A DNA stretch of 64,000 nucleotides from JAEUMG01 sp046349315 (GCA_046349315.1 JAXMCQ010000010.1:106100-170099), one strand, 5' to 3'. Counted from the stretch's first letter, positions 24,038 through 32,900 are shown. The notes: generated by a model not told the origin, from the letters alone. Numbers and translations: made by a program.

Positions 24038-24700
24038 TCACCCTTCCACGCCCTCGTCTTCGAGTTCGGGCTGCGTCGGGATATCGCCCGGCGTTTCGAT
24101 CTCGGGCTCGGGTGCCACCGCGGGCTCAGGCTGCGGCTCGGGCCTCGCCGTCACGATGCATTTCGATTTGGCGAGCTCGTTCTTGAGACGCTCGCTCACG
24201 ACCGGGTCGGCGTCCGCCAACCACAAGACCGCGATGCCGCGGCGCTCCTTCACTTCAACCGACCAGCCGTCGCCAATCTCGGGCGAAGTATGATCCGTCA
24301 GCACATCCCAAATGTTGCCGCCGCGCTTCACCTCGAGCGTCACATTGTCGACGCCCGCCTGCTTGTCGTTGACCGAGAACAGGCGCGCGCCTGATATTCC
24401 GTAGACGGACAATGTCCAGGGTCGCGCCGGGAACAGGGCGTTGATGGTGAGATCGCCGCTGCGCAGATTGTAGGGACAGGCGGCATAGATCGAACCCGCG
24501 GCCGAAAGTCCCGTCAGGCTTCTCGCCTCGGCGGGGGTGAGGACCGCCAATGCGTTGATGCCCGACTTGGCGACCGTGCGGTCGAATTTCGCGTCCATGG
24601 CCCGGGTCGGAGTGAACAGCACATAGGACAAATGCACGACGACGGCGATCACCAGGGCCACGCAGATCCAGAAAACCGGCGGCTTGAATCTCAGTCGCAT
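24038..24700 (-). CDS. DUF1254 domain protein, membrane-anchored
   Basis: The 220-residue protein has an N-terminal transmembrane helix (about residues 10-31), then a DUF1254-type domain (AMDAKFDRTVAKSGINALAV, FPARPWTLSVYGISGARLFSVND) and a low-complexity C-terminus rich in Pro and Glu (RPEPQPEPAVAPEPEIETP). The DUF1254 fold often accompanies DUF1214 in one larger protein; here the halves are encoded by two adjacent genes overlapping by 10 nt. It is probably a periplasmic domain tethered to the inner membrane. Function unknown. Confidence 0.75.
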   Translation of the reverse strand: MRLRFKPPVFWICVALVIAVVVHLSYVLFTPTRAMDAKFDRTVAKSGINALAVLTPAEARSLTGLSAAGSIYAACPYNLRSGDLTINALFPARPWTLSVYGISGARLFSVNDKQAGVDNVTLEVKRGGNIWDVLTDHTSPEIGDGWSVEVKERRGIAVLWLADADPVVSERLKNELAKSKCIVTARPEPQPEPAVAPEPEIETPGDIPTQPELEDEGVEG

Positions 24701-25254
24701 GAGACCCTCGCGACTGCGGGCGGCTCGACATCGCCGGCGACGGCGGGGTCTTCGCGGCGCAAGGTCATGACAAGGCGGAAGGCGTCGCGATTGCCGGGCG
24801 AGATCCAGTTGCCGGGGATCGCCGAGCGCGCAATGCCGAGACGATAGGAGCCGTCGGCTTCGGCGATGATGCGTTCGGAGCTGATCGCGTCGGGCCTGGC
24901 GCGCGGGTCGTTATCGGCGCCTTCCTCGTCATTGCCGACGACGGCGATCTGCCACCAGCGGACTTTCGGCGACTTTCCGGAAACGAGATAGTGGCAATCG
25001 CCGTCGAGTGCGGCGCCGTCGGAATCGGTCGCTGCCTCGACGAGCTGGTCCTCGCCTTGGGCCGGCAGCAGCCAGCCAAGCGAGGCATAGCTCGCGCGCA
25101 TATAGGGATCGATGTTCTCATCCGTCGTGTTGGCGATGTCGTGCCAGATGCCGGCCTTGGGCTCGACCGAGGATGCGGCACGCTCGGAGATCACCATCGT
25201 CGCCGACAGATAGCCAATGATCGCCCCGGCAATGATGAGGATGATGGATTTCAT
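24691..25254 (-). CDS. DUF1214 domain protein, membrane-anchored
   Basis: Starting at ATG 25254 (MKSIILII), the 187-residue product has a signal anchor (about residues 2-20), WHDIANTTDENIDPYMRASY, DGDCHYLVSG and the DUF1214 hallmark near the C-terminus (RSAIPGNWISPGNRDAFRLV). The longer frame upstream begins in repeat DNA. Its stop overlaps the start of the DUF1254 gene, so both are probably made together and may form a split DUF1254/1214 pair in the periplasm. Function unknown. Confidence 0.78.
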   Translation of the reverse strand: MKSIILIIAGAIIGYLSATMVISERAASSVEPKAGIWHDIANTTDENIDPYMRASYASLGWLLPAQGEDQLVEAATDSDGAALDGDCHYLVSGKSPKVRWWQIAVVGNDEEGADNDPRARPDAISSERIIAEADGSYRLGIARSAIPGNWISPGNRDAFRLVMTLRREDPAVAGDVEPPAVARVSCD

Positions 25255-25267
25255 GTCATGTCTCTCT

Positions 25268-25410
25268 TCCTCTCCCGCTTGCGGGAGAGGAAAGGGGCCC
25301 ATTGCGCAGCAATGGGAAGGGTGAGGGGCAGCATTGTCTCCATCCCCTCATCTCCCCCATGTCACTTCGTTCCATGGGTCCCCCTCTTCTCCCGCAGGCG
25401 GGAGAAGACA
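25268..25410. repeat. Palindromic intergenic repeat, family D copy 1
   Basis: About 143 bp composed of hairpins: CTCTCCCGCTTGCGGGAGAG, GGGGCCCATTGCGCAGCAAT GGG, a CATCCCCTCATCTCCCCCAT GTCACTT block, CATGGGTCCCCCTCTTCTCC and CTCCCGCAGGCGGGAG. A second copy with the same order of parts lies at 37014-37162. Confidence 0.9.
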
Positions 25411-25435
25411 GAGCTCCGTGTGCTGATCAAGGGCG

Positions 25436-27793
25436 CTAGCGATCATACCGGCTCTTGAGCCGCTTCATCGTGGTGCTCGGCGAGTTCTTGGCGTCGTTCC
25501 AATCGTCGGCCTTCTTCTTCTTTTTCTTCTTCGGCTTGTCTTCGTCGTCGTCGCTGCCCCAGCCGAACATGTCCTTCAGCACGCCCATCACCGGATCGCG
25601 ATTGCGCTTCGGCCTGATGATCGCCGCTTCCTCATCGCTGGGATCGACCGCGACACGCGCCACCCTGGGCTTGGGCTTCTTGGGCCCTTGCGCCTGCGCA
25701 GCATCGGCCTGCGGCTTGGGCGGTCCGACATTGGCGACGACCACCGGCGAGACGTAACGCCAGCTCGGCGGTTCACGATTGGGCTCGGTCGGCGGCGGCG
25801 CGGGTGCGGGATGCTCGGCAACCCAGATCGCATATTCCTCGGTCAAGGGTATGCCGGGGAGGCCGACCGCCACCTTCGACTCCTCGGCGACATCCATCAC
25901 CTTCTTCCAGGTCATGGCCGGCAAGACGCCGCCGGTCATCTTGTTCATCGAGGTGAAATCGTCATTGCCGAACCACACGCCGGTCACATAATGGCCGGTG
26001 AAGCCGATGAACCAGGCATCGCGATAGGCCTGGTTGGTGCCGGTCTTGCCACCTTGCGGCGCATAGCCGAGGAAGGCCCGGCGGCCGGTTCCCTTGACGA
26101 CGACCGCATTCAGCATCTCGTTCAATTCGGCGACCTTCTCTTCCGGGAAGGCGCGCTCGCGCGGCGGCGCCACTTTCCAGCGATCGTAGAGAATGTCGCC
26201 ATTGGGCCGCTTGATCTCGAGCACGGCATAGGGCGAGGCGACGAGGCCGCCGGCGGCAAAGGTCGCATAGCCGGTGGTGAGATCGATGAGCGGCAGCGCG
26301 CTGGCGCCAAGCACCGTCGGCGCCCAGTTCTCAAGCTCGGTCTGGATGCCGGCGGCATGCGCGGTCTCGAGAATCGCCTTGCGGCCGATCTCGATCATAA
26401 TCTTCACCGGGATGCTGTTGTAGGACTGCGCCAGAGCGTTGGTGAGCGAAGTGCGGCCGGCATATTTGCCGGTGTAATTCTTGGGCGACCAGCCGCCGAC
26501 CGAGACCGGGCCGTCGACCACGGTCGAGGTCGGCGTGAAGCCGTTGAGCAATGCCGCCATGTAGACGAAGGCCTTGAAGGATGAACCCGGCTGGCGCTCG
26601 GCATCGGTGGCGCGATTGAATTTGCTTTCTTCGTAATTGCGGCCGCCGACCATCGCCTTCACCGCGCCGTCGTTCTCCATGGTGACGACCGCGGCCTGCG
26701 TCGCGTTGTAGGGCGGCGCTTCGATGTCGATCATTTCATTGACGATCGACTGGGCGGAACGCTGGATGCGGCGATCGATCGTCGTCTTCACTTCGATCAC
26801 ATAGTCGCCGGTGATGTGCTGCTCCTCGAGCGTGGCGAGCGTCTCGCGATAGGCATAGTCGAGGAACCAGTCGGGGCTGTCGAAAATATCCTTGCGGGCG
26901 ACGCGCGCCGGCTCCCGCCGGGCTTTAAGATACTCGCCCTGGGTGATGAAGCGGGCATCGAGCATGCGGTAGAGCACGGTGTTGGCGCGGGCCTGCGCGG
27001 CTTCGGCATTGACGTGCGGGGCATATTTCGAGGGCGCCTTGAACAGGCCGGCGAGCATCGCGGCTTCCGAGAGGTTCACGTCGCGGATCGACTTGCCGAA
27101 GTAATATTGGGCCGCCGCCTCGACGCCATAGGCACCGCCGCCAAGATAGGAGCGGTCGAGATAGAGCTTGAGGATTTCATCCTTGGTAAGCCGCGCTTCG
27201 ATCCACAAGGCGAAGAAGGCTTCGTGGATCTTGCGCTTCATCGAGCGCTCGGGCGAGAGGAACAGGTTCTTCGCCACCTGCTGAGTGATCGATGAGCCGC
27301 CCTGCACCACGGCATTTTCACGGGCGTTCTCGCGCATGGCGCGGATCGTACCGATGATGTCGACGCCGAAATGCTCGTAGAAGCGCGCATCCTCGGTGGC
27401 GAGCGCGGCGTTCCTCACGATCAACGGAATCTCGGAGAGCGGGATGTTGTCATCCTGGAGGATGCCGCGCCGGCCGACAATGTTGCCGTAGCTATCGGTG
27501 AAGGTGACCGCATAGGAGCGACCCCTGTTCCACACGTCGGCCGTCTCGTTGATCGGCGGGATCGCCAGGGCGAGAACGGCGACGAGCGCAATCGTGCCGA
27601 AGGTCAGGCCGTCATCGAGAAGATCGACGACGATGCGTTTGAAGCCGGAAAGGCGGAACCGGTAGAGGATCGATGAATAGGCCGAGCCGCCGCGGCGCAA
27701 TGCGGCAAATGTCTCATAGACGGCCGAACTCACATAGGAGTCGAGCTTCCAGATATAGCGCCAGACGGCGCTCTGCTTCTTGAATGTGGACAC
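25436..27793 (-). CDS. Class A penicillin-binding protein (PBP1A-like)
   Basis: The 785-residue bifunctional peptidoglycan synthase has a transmembrane helix at about residues 70-88, a GT51 glycosyltransferase domain with EDARFYEHFG and the GGSSITQQVAKNLFL block, and a transpeptidase domain with SSFK (catalytic serine), SYN and KTGT motifs. The C-terminal tail after about residue 690 is rich in Pro, then Lys and Asp (KPKKKKKKK), without a known domain. It polymerises and crosslinks cell wall glycan in the periplasm. The gene stands alone between repeat D and DUF1491. Confidence 0.93.
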   Translation of the reverse strand: MSTFKKQSAVWRYIWKLDSYVSSAVYETFAALRRGGSAYSSILYRFRLSGFKRIVVDLLDDGLTFGTIALVAVLALAIPPINETADVWNRGRSYAVTFTDSYGNIVGRRGILQDDNIPLSEIPLIVRNAALATEDARFYEHFGVDIIGTIRAMRENARENAVVQGGSSITQQVAKNLFLSPERSMKRKIHEAFFALWIEARLTKDEILKLYLDRSYLGGGAYGVEAAAQYYFGKSIRDVNLSEAAMLAGLFKAPSKYAPHVNAEAAQARANTVLYRMLDARFITQGEYLKARREPARVARKDIFDSPDWFLDYAYRETLATLEEQHITGDYVIEVKTTIDRRIQRSAQSIVNEMIDIEAPPYNATQAAVVTMENDGAVKAMVGGRNYEESKFNRATDAERQPGSSFKAFVYMAALLNGFTPTSTVVDGPVSVGGWSPKNYTGKYAGRTSLTNALAQSYNSIPVKIMIEIGRKAILETAHAAGIQTELENWAPTVLGASALPLIDLTTGYATFAAGGLVASPYAVLEIKRPNGDILYDRWKVAPPRERAFPEEKVAELNEMLNAVVVKGTGRRAFLGYAPQGGKTGTNQAYRDAWFIGFTGHYVTGVWFGNDDFTSMNKMTGGVLPAMTWKKVMDVAEESKVAVGLPGIPLTEEYAIWVAEHPAPAPPPTEPNREPPSWRYVSPVVVANVGPPKPQADAAQAQGPKKPKPRVARVAVDPSDEEAAIIRPKRNRDPVMGVLKDMFGWGSDDDEDKPKKKKKKKADDWNDAKNSPSTTMKRLKSRYDR

Positions 27794-27870
27794 GGCGTTA
27801 CAGACCCAGCCCGGCTCTCGAAAGCTTCCCTAGATGGCGATTATGACGAAACATGGCCAGCTTTGGAGCA

Positions 27871-28203
27871 TTATACGGGTTTCAGCGCGAGGCTGCCATC
27901 GCGATCCTCGATTTCCACGACCCAGATGTCGGGATCGATGCGGGTCATGCTGGCGATCGCCGCCTGCAGCGCCGGTGCATCGAGGGGCTCGGTCCGCACC
28001 AGTTCCCAGCGTTTCTCGCCGATCTCGTCATAGGCCGGCCCCGGCGGCGGCCCATAGAGGAAATTCCGCCCGTCGAGCCGGTTCACCACCACATAGATCG
28101 CGCCAGCCTCGGCGGCACCCTTGCGCAGGAGCGCGCCGAAATAGCCTTGCGCGAAGCAGCGGCGCAGAAAGGCCTGGACCCAGATTTCCGACTTGACGCT
28201 CAT
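27871..28203 (-). CDS. DUF1491 family protein
   Basis: The 110-residue protein matches the DUF1491 pattern of alphaproteobacteria: WVQAFLRRCFAQGYFGALLR, AAEAGAIYVVVNRLDG, a YGPPPGPAYDE loop and an acidic DPDIWVVEIEDRDG end. Function unknown. Its start lies next to a palindromic repeat. Confidence 0.85.
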   Translation of the reverse strand: MSVKSEIWVQAFLRRCFAQGYFGALLRKGAAEAGAIYVVVNRLDGRNFLYGPPPGPAYDEIGEKRWELVRTEPLDAPALQAAIASMTRIDPDIWVVEIEDRDGSLALKPV

Positions 28204-28212
28204 TCGACATCA

Positions 28213-28327
28213 TCACCCTCCCCCTTGTGGGGAGGGATTAAGGGTGGGGGGCGATAGCAGCCATTTAGAAATCGCAGTTTAGTTTGCCGCAACCCCCACC
28301 CCTGCCCTCCCCACAAGGGGGAGGGGA
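28213..28327. repeat. Palindromic intergenic repeat, family A
   Basis: Two arms, CCTCCCCCTTGTGGGGAGGG ATTAAGGGTGGGGG and CCCCCACCCCTGCCCTCCCC ACAAGGGGGAGGGG, around a ~48-nt AT-richer centre. Fills the DUF1491/peptidoglycan-binding gene gap. Confidence 0.92.
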
Positions 28328-28333
28328 AGAAAT

Positions 28334-29005
28334 TTAAGGCGTCTGGGTCTGGCTGGTGCCCGATGTCTTGGCGAGCTCGGCCATCAATGCCTCGGTCACG
28401 TCGCCGGTGATCGGCAAGTGACGGTCGCGCTCAAACTGGCGGATGGCATCGCGCGTCTGCTCGCCAAGGAAGCCATCGATCGTACCGGGGAGGTAGCCAA
28501 GTTCCGACAGTACCATCTGTACCCGCCTGATCGGATCGCTGCTCTGCGGCACGCCCTTCTCATCCGTCATGCCGGAGGCGGCGACGATCTCCCTGGTCAA
28601 TCTTATGTGATCGACCAGTTCCTGGTTCGCCTCGCCAGTCGGGTCGAGGGCATTGGCATTCTGGTAGGCCACGATCGCAGTCTTGGTGCGCCTTCCCGGC
28701 AGGCCGTCAACGGGGCCCGTGTAGAAACCCGATAGCGCCAATTCGCGCTGGACCGCCTCGACCATCGGATCAACCCTGACGACAATGGCGGCGGGCGCAG
28801 CATCGCTCGGCGCCTCGACCGTCAAATGCGTCGAGCCCAGCGAGCTTGTCTGGTCGCCTGAACCGGGCACCCCTTCCTGCAGGTACAGAACGTTATAGAG
28901 GATGGCGCCCCAGAGCGCGGCAACGAGCGCCGACGTCAAGAAAGCGGATGCGCCAATCCGCGCCGGCACATCGTCAATTACGCCGTTGACGCTCTCCGAA
29001 GTCAC
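28334..29005 (-). CDS. Membrane-anchored peptidoglycan-binding domain protein
   Basis: The 223-residue protein has one transmembrane helix (about residues 20-42, FLTSALVAALWGAILYNVLYL) and two PG_binding_1 repeats: VEAVQRELALSGFYTGPVDG (about 82-130) and IRRVQMVLSELGYLPGTIDG (about 158-215). It should lie in the periplasm, holding peptidoglycan. It is separated from DUF1491 by a repeat. Its upstream region (29006-29261) is shared with the divergent DUF5330 gene. Confidence 0.82.
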   Translation of the reverse strand: MTSESVNGVIDDVPARIGASAFLTSALVAALWGAILYNVLYLQEGVPGSGDQTSSLGSTHLTVEAPSDAAPAAIVVRVDPMVEAVQRELALSGFYTGPVDGLPGRRTKTAIVAYQNANALDPTGEANQELVDHIRLTREIVAASGMTDEKGVPQSSDPIRRVQMVLSELGYLPGTIDGFLGEQTRDAIRQFERDRHLPITGDVTEALMAELAKTSGTSQTQTP

Positions 29006-29261
29006 CGTCTACCCGCCTCGTTACTCACCGGCAACAAATCCGCGCCGCCCTAATCCACAAACAGCAAGATGCCAGAGAGATGCTTAACAGGGGCTTTCCG
29101 CTGTAAAGGACGCTCCAAGTTATTGATTTCGAACCGTTTTCCAGGACGTGGAAAACTCGGTAAAATTTGAAGCAAATTCGATTCAAATCCGCACGCCTGG
29201 CTCAAACCGCCAGAAATTTTTGTCGACTAGCGTCCCCGCAAAGACGCAAGGGGACTTAGGG

Positions 29262-29699
29262 ATGCGTATCGTTAGAACCATCATTCTGCTGTCGGCAATC
29301 GTCATATTGATGCCGTCACCGCCTGAATCCGTGAAGAAGGATGCAAGCCTTATCGCGGCCAATGACGTTTCGGCGCCGGAAATCTTCGTGGCCGCGACGC
29401 GGGCTGCCTCCGACATCGGCGGCTTCTGTGCCCGCGAACCGCAGGTCTGCGTGACCGCCACCTATGTCGCGCAGATGTTCGAAGCCAAGGCCAAATACAG
29501 TGTCAGATTGATCTATGACTGGGCCAATGAGGCGAGCAGCACCGATGCCACGCCGCATGAGGCCGATGCCGTCGATGCGCTGACCACCAGTTCGACGAAG
29601 CTTGCCGAAGATGAAGCAGCCTCGCAGAACACGCTCAAGGTCGAGGACAGAATTCCGGCATGGCGGCAGCCCACCAAGGGCATCAACGTCAACAGCTAA
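29262..29699 (+). CDS. DUF5330 exported protein
   Basis: The 145-residue protein starts at ATG 29262 (MRIVRTIILLS), giving a signal peptide. The conserved core DIGGFCAREPQVCVTATYVAQMFEAKAKYS contains the two cysteines typical of DUF5330, a family of rhizobial exported proteins with unknown role. The longer upstream frame (from 29148) has no signal character and is rejected. An imperfect hairpin (TTCGCCC...GGGCGGAA) follows the stop. Confidence 0.78.
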   Translation: MRIVRTIILLSAIVILMPSPPESVKKDASLIAANDVSAPEIFVAATRAASDIGGFCAREPQVCVTATYVAQMFEAKAKYSVRLIYDWANEASSTDATPHEADAVDALTTSSTKLAEDEAASQNTLKVEDRIPAWRQPTKGINVNS

Positions 29700-29796
29700 C
29701 CCGCTTCAGACCAAAACATTTCGCCCGAGGACCTAAACTTGGGCGGAATTTGCGCTATGTGAGCCTTCGGACGATCAAAGCCAAAGGCATCGCTGC

Positions 29797-30225
29797 GTGG
29801 ACAGACTGACCATCGAGGGCATCACCGAGGATTTCGGCTTCCTGGACGATTGGGAAGACCGCTATCGCTATGTGATCGAGCTTGGCCGCAAGCTGGAGCC
29901 GCTCGATGAGTCTGCCCGCAATGCTGCCAATAAGGTGCAGGGCTGCGCCAGCCAGGTGTGGATCGATACCAAGGTGAGCGGGCCTCGAGACAATCCGCGG
30001 CTCGATTTCGTCGGCGACAGCGACGCGCTCATCGTCAAGGGATTGATCGCCATCGTCTTGGCGCTGCTCTCGGGGCGAACCGCGCGCGAGATCCTCGCCA
30101 CCGATGCGCAGGCGGTGCTCGATTCACTTGGTCTCAAGGAACATCTGACCCCGCAGCGCTCCAACGGCCTTGCCTCGATGGTCGCGCGCATCCGCGCCGA
30201 CGCGCAAAGAGCGTTGGGGAAGTGA
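29797..30225 (+). CDS. sufE: Cysteine desulfuration protein SufE
   Basis: The 142-residue protein has the SufE active-site loop VQGCASQVW with the sulfur-accepting cysteine at residue 50, the N-terminal DFGFLDDWEDRYRYVIELG block and a C-terminal LTPQRSNGL segment. SufE takes sulfur from the desulfurase SufS and passes it to the SufBCD scaffold for iron-sulfur assembly. No other suf gene is near, as is common for stand-alone sufE in alphaproteobacteria. Start: ATG-like frame at 29797 read from GTG; length is normal. Confidence 0.9.
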   Translation: MDRLTIEGITEDFGFLDDWEDRYRYVIELGRKLEPLDESARNAANKVQGCASQVWIDTKVSGPRDNPRLDFVGDSDALIVKGLIAIVLALLSGRTAREILATDAQAVLDSLGLKEHLTPQRSNGLASMVARIRADAQRALGK

Positions 30226-30235
30226 CCGCCGAAGC

Positions 30236-30345
30236 AACCCCACCCGGCGCTTCGCGCCACCCTCCCCTGCTCCGCATGGGAGGGAGAAGTACTTTCCCTC
30301 CCCGCCTTCGGGGAGGGTATCGCGCGCCAGCGCGACGGGTGGGGC
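30236..30345. repeat. Palindromic intergenic repeat, family C
   Basis: Hairpin-rich 110 bp: CCCCACCCGGCGCTTCGCGC CACCCTCCC, CCCTGCTCCGCATGGGAGGG and CCCTCCCCGCCTTCGGGGAG GG, ending GCGCGCCAGCGCGACGGGTG GGG. Outer arms pair CCCCACCCG with CGGGTGGGG. No second copy was noticed in the window. Confidence 0.85.
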
Positions 30346-30364
30346 GATTCGTGAGATACTCCGC

Positions 30365-31072
30365 CTACTGATCAACCGCCAGGCGCGGCCGATAATCCGG
30401 CGCGCCCCATTGTCGTAACGCGGCACGGCGGCGCGGGGTTTCCGCGCCGAGCAGGCCGTAATGCCGGGCAAGTCGCGTCAGTGCGACCTGCAGCAACGCC
30501 GTTCCCGAGCGCGCCGCAAGACCCAAGCGCCGTTCGGCCTGCTCAACGCCGGCACTCAGGCAACAGACTTCGCAGAGAAGGCCCGAGAGTTCCGGTCCCA
30601 CCGCATCAAGGGCTGCATGCACGCGGCCTCGCGACGACAAGGCCGCATTCGAAATCTCCTTCTCGCCGCCGGCACGCTTGGTGCCCGACGGAAGCAGTGC
30701 CTGGTCCCAGAGCGCAGTGACGCGGGACGAGAGCTCAGCGCGTTCGTAATCCCGGGCGAGGCGTTCGCCGGCTTCGGCCAGCACGCTTTCGCACTGCTCC
30801 AGCCATCGTGCCGGCCTGGGTTTGCCCGGCTCGCCTTCGGCCGCCATCAAGCCACCGCCCGGCCGGCGAACCAGCATATTGGAGCGCAGCATGGTGACAA
30901 CAAAACCCGCATCGAGTTCGGCCACGGCGCGGGCAAAGCCGGTCCGCTTGGTGAAGAGATGCCAGAGATCGCCCTCCGGCGCCGGCAAGAGATAGCCCCG
31001 GCCGCCCGACAGGCGACGGGTCAGCAGAGCGGATTCGCGGCGGAAATTATAGTCGGAAAGAGAAGATTCCAT
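30365..31072 (-). CDS. DUF6456 domain protein
   Basis: The 235-residue protein ends with the DUF6456 pattern: SRGRVHAALDAVGPELSGLL, CEVCCLSAGVEQAERRLGLA and LLQVALTRLARHYGLLG, a helical module found in alphaproteobacterial regulators or replication-linked proteins. The N-terminal half is LLTRRLSGGRGYLLP... and GLMAAEG, without a domain I recognise. Probably cytoplasmic, possibly DNA-binding. It lies upstream of nothing on its strand; the gene ends near repeat C. Confidence 0.7.
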   Translation of the reverse strand: MESSLSDYNFRRESALLTRRLSGGRGYLLPAPEGDLWHLFTKRTGFARAVAELDAGFVVTMLRSNMLVRRPGGGLMAAEGEPGKPRPARWLEQCESVLAEAGERLARDYERAELSSRVTALWDQALLPSGTKRAGGEKEISNAALSSRGRVHAALDAVGPELSGLLCEVCCLSAGVEQAERRLGLAARSGTALLQVALTRLARHYGLLGAETPRRRAALRQWGAPDYRPRLAVDQ

Positions 31073-31150
31073 GACTCGCCTCCTGTAAATGGCGTGACCA
31101 TAGAATTTCGTTCCTTAGGAATCAAGTGCGATTGTTAGGCTCCAAGTCTC

Positions 31151-31663
31151 TCAGGCGCTAATCGCCTGAATCTCCGCCTGGTGTTCGGCCATGTCTGAGG
31201 CCGGCAGGAAGGCGTCGTAGCAGAGCACCATGCCGCATTCGTGGTCGTTGAGGCTTAGCGGCAGCTTGAGCCAGTACTGAACGAGATGCTCCTTCTGCAC
31301 GCGCGGCCCGCGCACCACGCCTTGCGCGGGCTTTCCCGCCTCGAAGACGTGACGATAGGCGGCGAGCCAGTAGTCGCGCTTGTCGCCCCAGTCGAGCTCG
31401 TCGAGATAGAGCCCGGTGGTTTCGCAGTCGTAGATGTCGCGCAACCGCGTACCGGCAAGGCGGATGCGGCAGCGCTGCGTTTCGGGCTCGTAACAGACGA
31501 GACTGATGTTCGGCAGAAGGCGCGGAAAGTGGTTTGGGCTTATTTCCCGGCGATCGGGCATCGGCCGGCTGCCGGCCTGATCGAGCCAATAGTCATACAA
31601 TTGGCGCTGTTCCGGAATCACCAATTGTGCGCGAAACGCCAGATTCGGTGCGTCCTGTGCCAT
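31151..31663 (-). CDS. PAS_5 family PAS-domain protein
   Basis: The ~170-residue single-domain protein has the PAS_5 (formerly DUF1457) pattern: YDYWLDQAGSRPMPDRREI, PRLLPNISLVCYEPE, CRIRLAGTRLRDIYDCETTG, and LPLSLNDHECGMVLCYDAFL. Such proteins have no output domain and probably sense a small molecule or interact with a partner. An ATG at 31678 gives five more residues. Followed upstream by two tiny ORFs on the same strand. Confidence 0.8.
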   Translation of the reverse strand: MAQDAPNLAFRAQLVIPEQRQLYDYWLDQAGSRPMPDRREISPNHFPRLLPNISLVCYEPETQRCRIRLAGTRLRDIYDCETTGLYLDELDWGDKRDYWLAAYRHVFEAGKPAQGVVRGPRVQKEHLVQYWLKLPLSLNDHECGMVLCYDAFLPASDMAEHQAEIQAISA

Positions 31664-31766
31664 CCCCGCCTTGCCCATCGCGAATCGCCGTCCCCGTGGC
31701 GTTCAAGGCGTTTATGAATCGCGCTGCGGCGCGGCGCAAGAGTCCGCTGCCGGCGGCGGCGATCCT

Positions 31767-31949
31767 TCAGGCGGCGTTGCGTTCCTGCCGCGGTGCGAAG
31801 AGCGCGATGACGGTTTCGGGTCTCACCCGGTCGCGCCGCATGAGCGTTTGAACAATGGGATCGGCCAGCATGTCGCCGAGCGTCAGTTCGCGATCGACGA
31901 AGCGCGGGCGCAATGCTTCGCGCGGAGACATAGTGTTGAATTCGGGCAT
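31767..31949 (-). CDS. Small conserved-looking protein (60 residues)
   Basis: The product reads SPREALRPRFVDRELTLGDM, LADPIVQTLMRRDRVRPETV, IALFAPRQ: amphipathic and coherent, with an AGGG ahead of its ATG at 31949. Short proteins with an LADPIVQ-LM core occur in rhizobia, but I cannot name a family. No membrane segment. It lies between the PAS_5 gene and another tiny ORF. Confidence 0.55.
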   Translation of the reverse strand: MPEFNTMSPREALRPRFVDRELTLGDMLADPIVQTLMRRDRVRPETVIALFAPRQERNAA

Positions 31950-32022
31950 GATCGGACCCTGTCAAAGGCCGGCGCAATTGGCCGGGCATACGGAAACTGC
32001 GAATGGTGAGCGGTGTTCCGGA

Positions 32023-32184
32023 TCAGCTACAGAGCGAGCGCAGGATGGCGAGATCGGCGTCGCGGCGACGGGAGTCGGCATCGCCTATGAAGATCTCGTC
32101 GCTGTCATGCGCATAAGGTGCAGGGGCCGACATCGGCTTGCCGGTCGTCTTGATGGCTTTCATCAGATTTTCGAGGAGGGGCAT
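32023..32184 (-). CDS. Small protein (53 residues), unknown function
   Basis: A 53-residue frame from ATG 32184: MPLLENLMKAIKTTGKPMSA, an acidic DSDEIFIGD part and a basic-acidic DSRRRDADLAILRSLCS end. A clear GGAGG lies 6-7 nt upstream of the ATG, which supports real translation. It is unrelated to any family I know. It lies between MucR and the 60-residue gene, all on the minus strand. Confidence 0.5.
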   Translation of the reverse strand: MPLLENLMKAIKTTGKPMSAPAPYAHDSDEIFIGDADSRRRDADLAILRSLCS

Positions 32185-32314
32185 GACGGCCTCCGTTCAA
32201 TTCACCTCAACATACCTGACCGACTTAGTAGACAAAGTCAACAAAGAATGCCGACAAGGTTTTTCAGCCTTTCGCGCAAAAAATCTCAGGGGCGAAGCGG
32301 CCCGTTGGGCTTTG

Positions 32315-32734
32315 CTATTTCGAACGGCGGCGGCGCTGGCCCAAGCCCATTTTCTTCGCAAGACTCGACCGCGCGCGAGCATAGTTTGGAGCTACCATCG
32401 GGTAATCCTTGGGCAATCCCCACTTCTCGCGGTATTGCTCAGGAGAAATATCGTGATGGGTGCGCAGATGGCGCTTTAGGGACTTGAATTTCTGTCCGTC
32501 TTCAAGACATGTGATGAAATCATCGCCAACCGAGCGCCGGACGGGAACCGCAGGCTTCAATTCTTCTTGAGGCTGCTTAGCCTCTTCTTGCCCACCGGTC
32601 ACAGCGCCTGATAGGGACTTGTATACTTCCGAAATCAACCTTGGCAAATCTGCCTGCGGGACCGGATTGTTGCCGACATAGGCAGCAACGATCTCGGCAG
32701 TGAGCTCTACGAGCTCATTTTTACCGTCCACCAT
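32315..32734 (-). CDS. MucR/Ros family zinc-finger regulator
   Basis: From ATG 32734 (GGAGGTT directly upstream) the gene encodes 139 residues with the N-terminal oligomerisation part (ELTAEIVAAYVGNNPVPQAD) and the zinc-finger-like domain: Cys76, Asp79, His89, His93/94 in CLEDG...RHLRTHH, then SPEQYREKWGLPKDYPMVAP and a basic GLGQRRRR end. Asp in place of the second cysteine is a known variant of the prokaryotic zinc finger. MucR proteins repress polysaccharide, motility and stress genes by binding AT-rich DNA. The longer upstream frame is not MucR-like. Confidence 0.9.
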   Translation of the reverse strand: MVDGKNELVELTAEIVAAYVGNNPVPQADLPRLISEVYKSLSGAVTGGQEEAKQPQEELKPAVPVRRSVGDDFITCLEDGQKFKSLKRHLRTHHDISPEQYREKWGLPKDYPMVAPNYARARSSLAKKMGLGQRRRRSK

Positions 32735-32900
32735 AACCTCCCCAGGGTAAATTTTAAGTGCCGTCGCCAGAGGAATAACTGCGAATTCTCGCGTCAAACC
32801 CGAGATATACAGATGATGTACCCCAGCAATCGACCGATATATTGGCGAGCGGCAGTTGGCAAGAATGAATCTGATCAAATCCCTCAGATTTTCAACAGCT

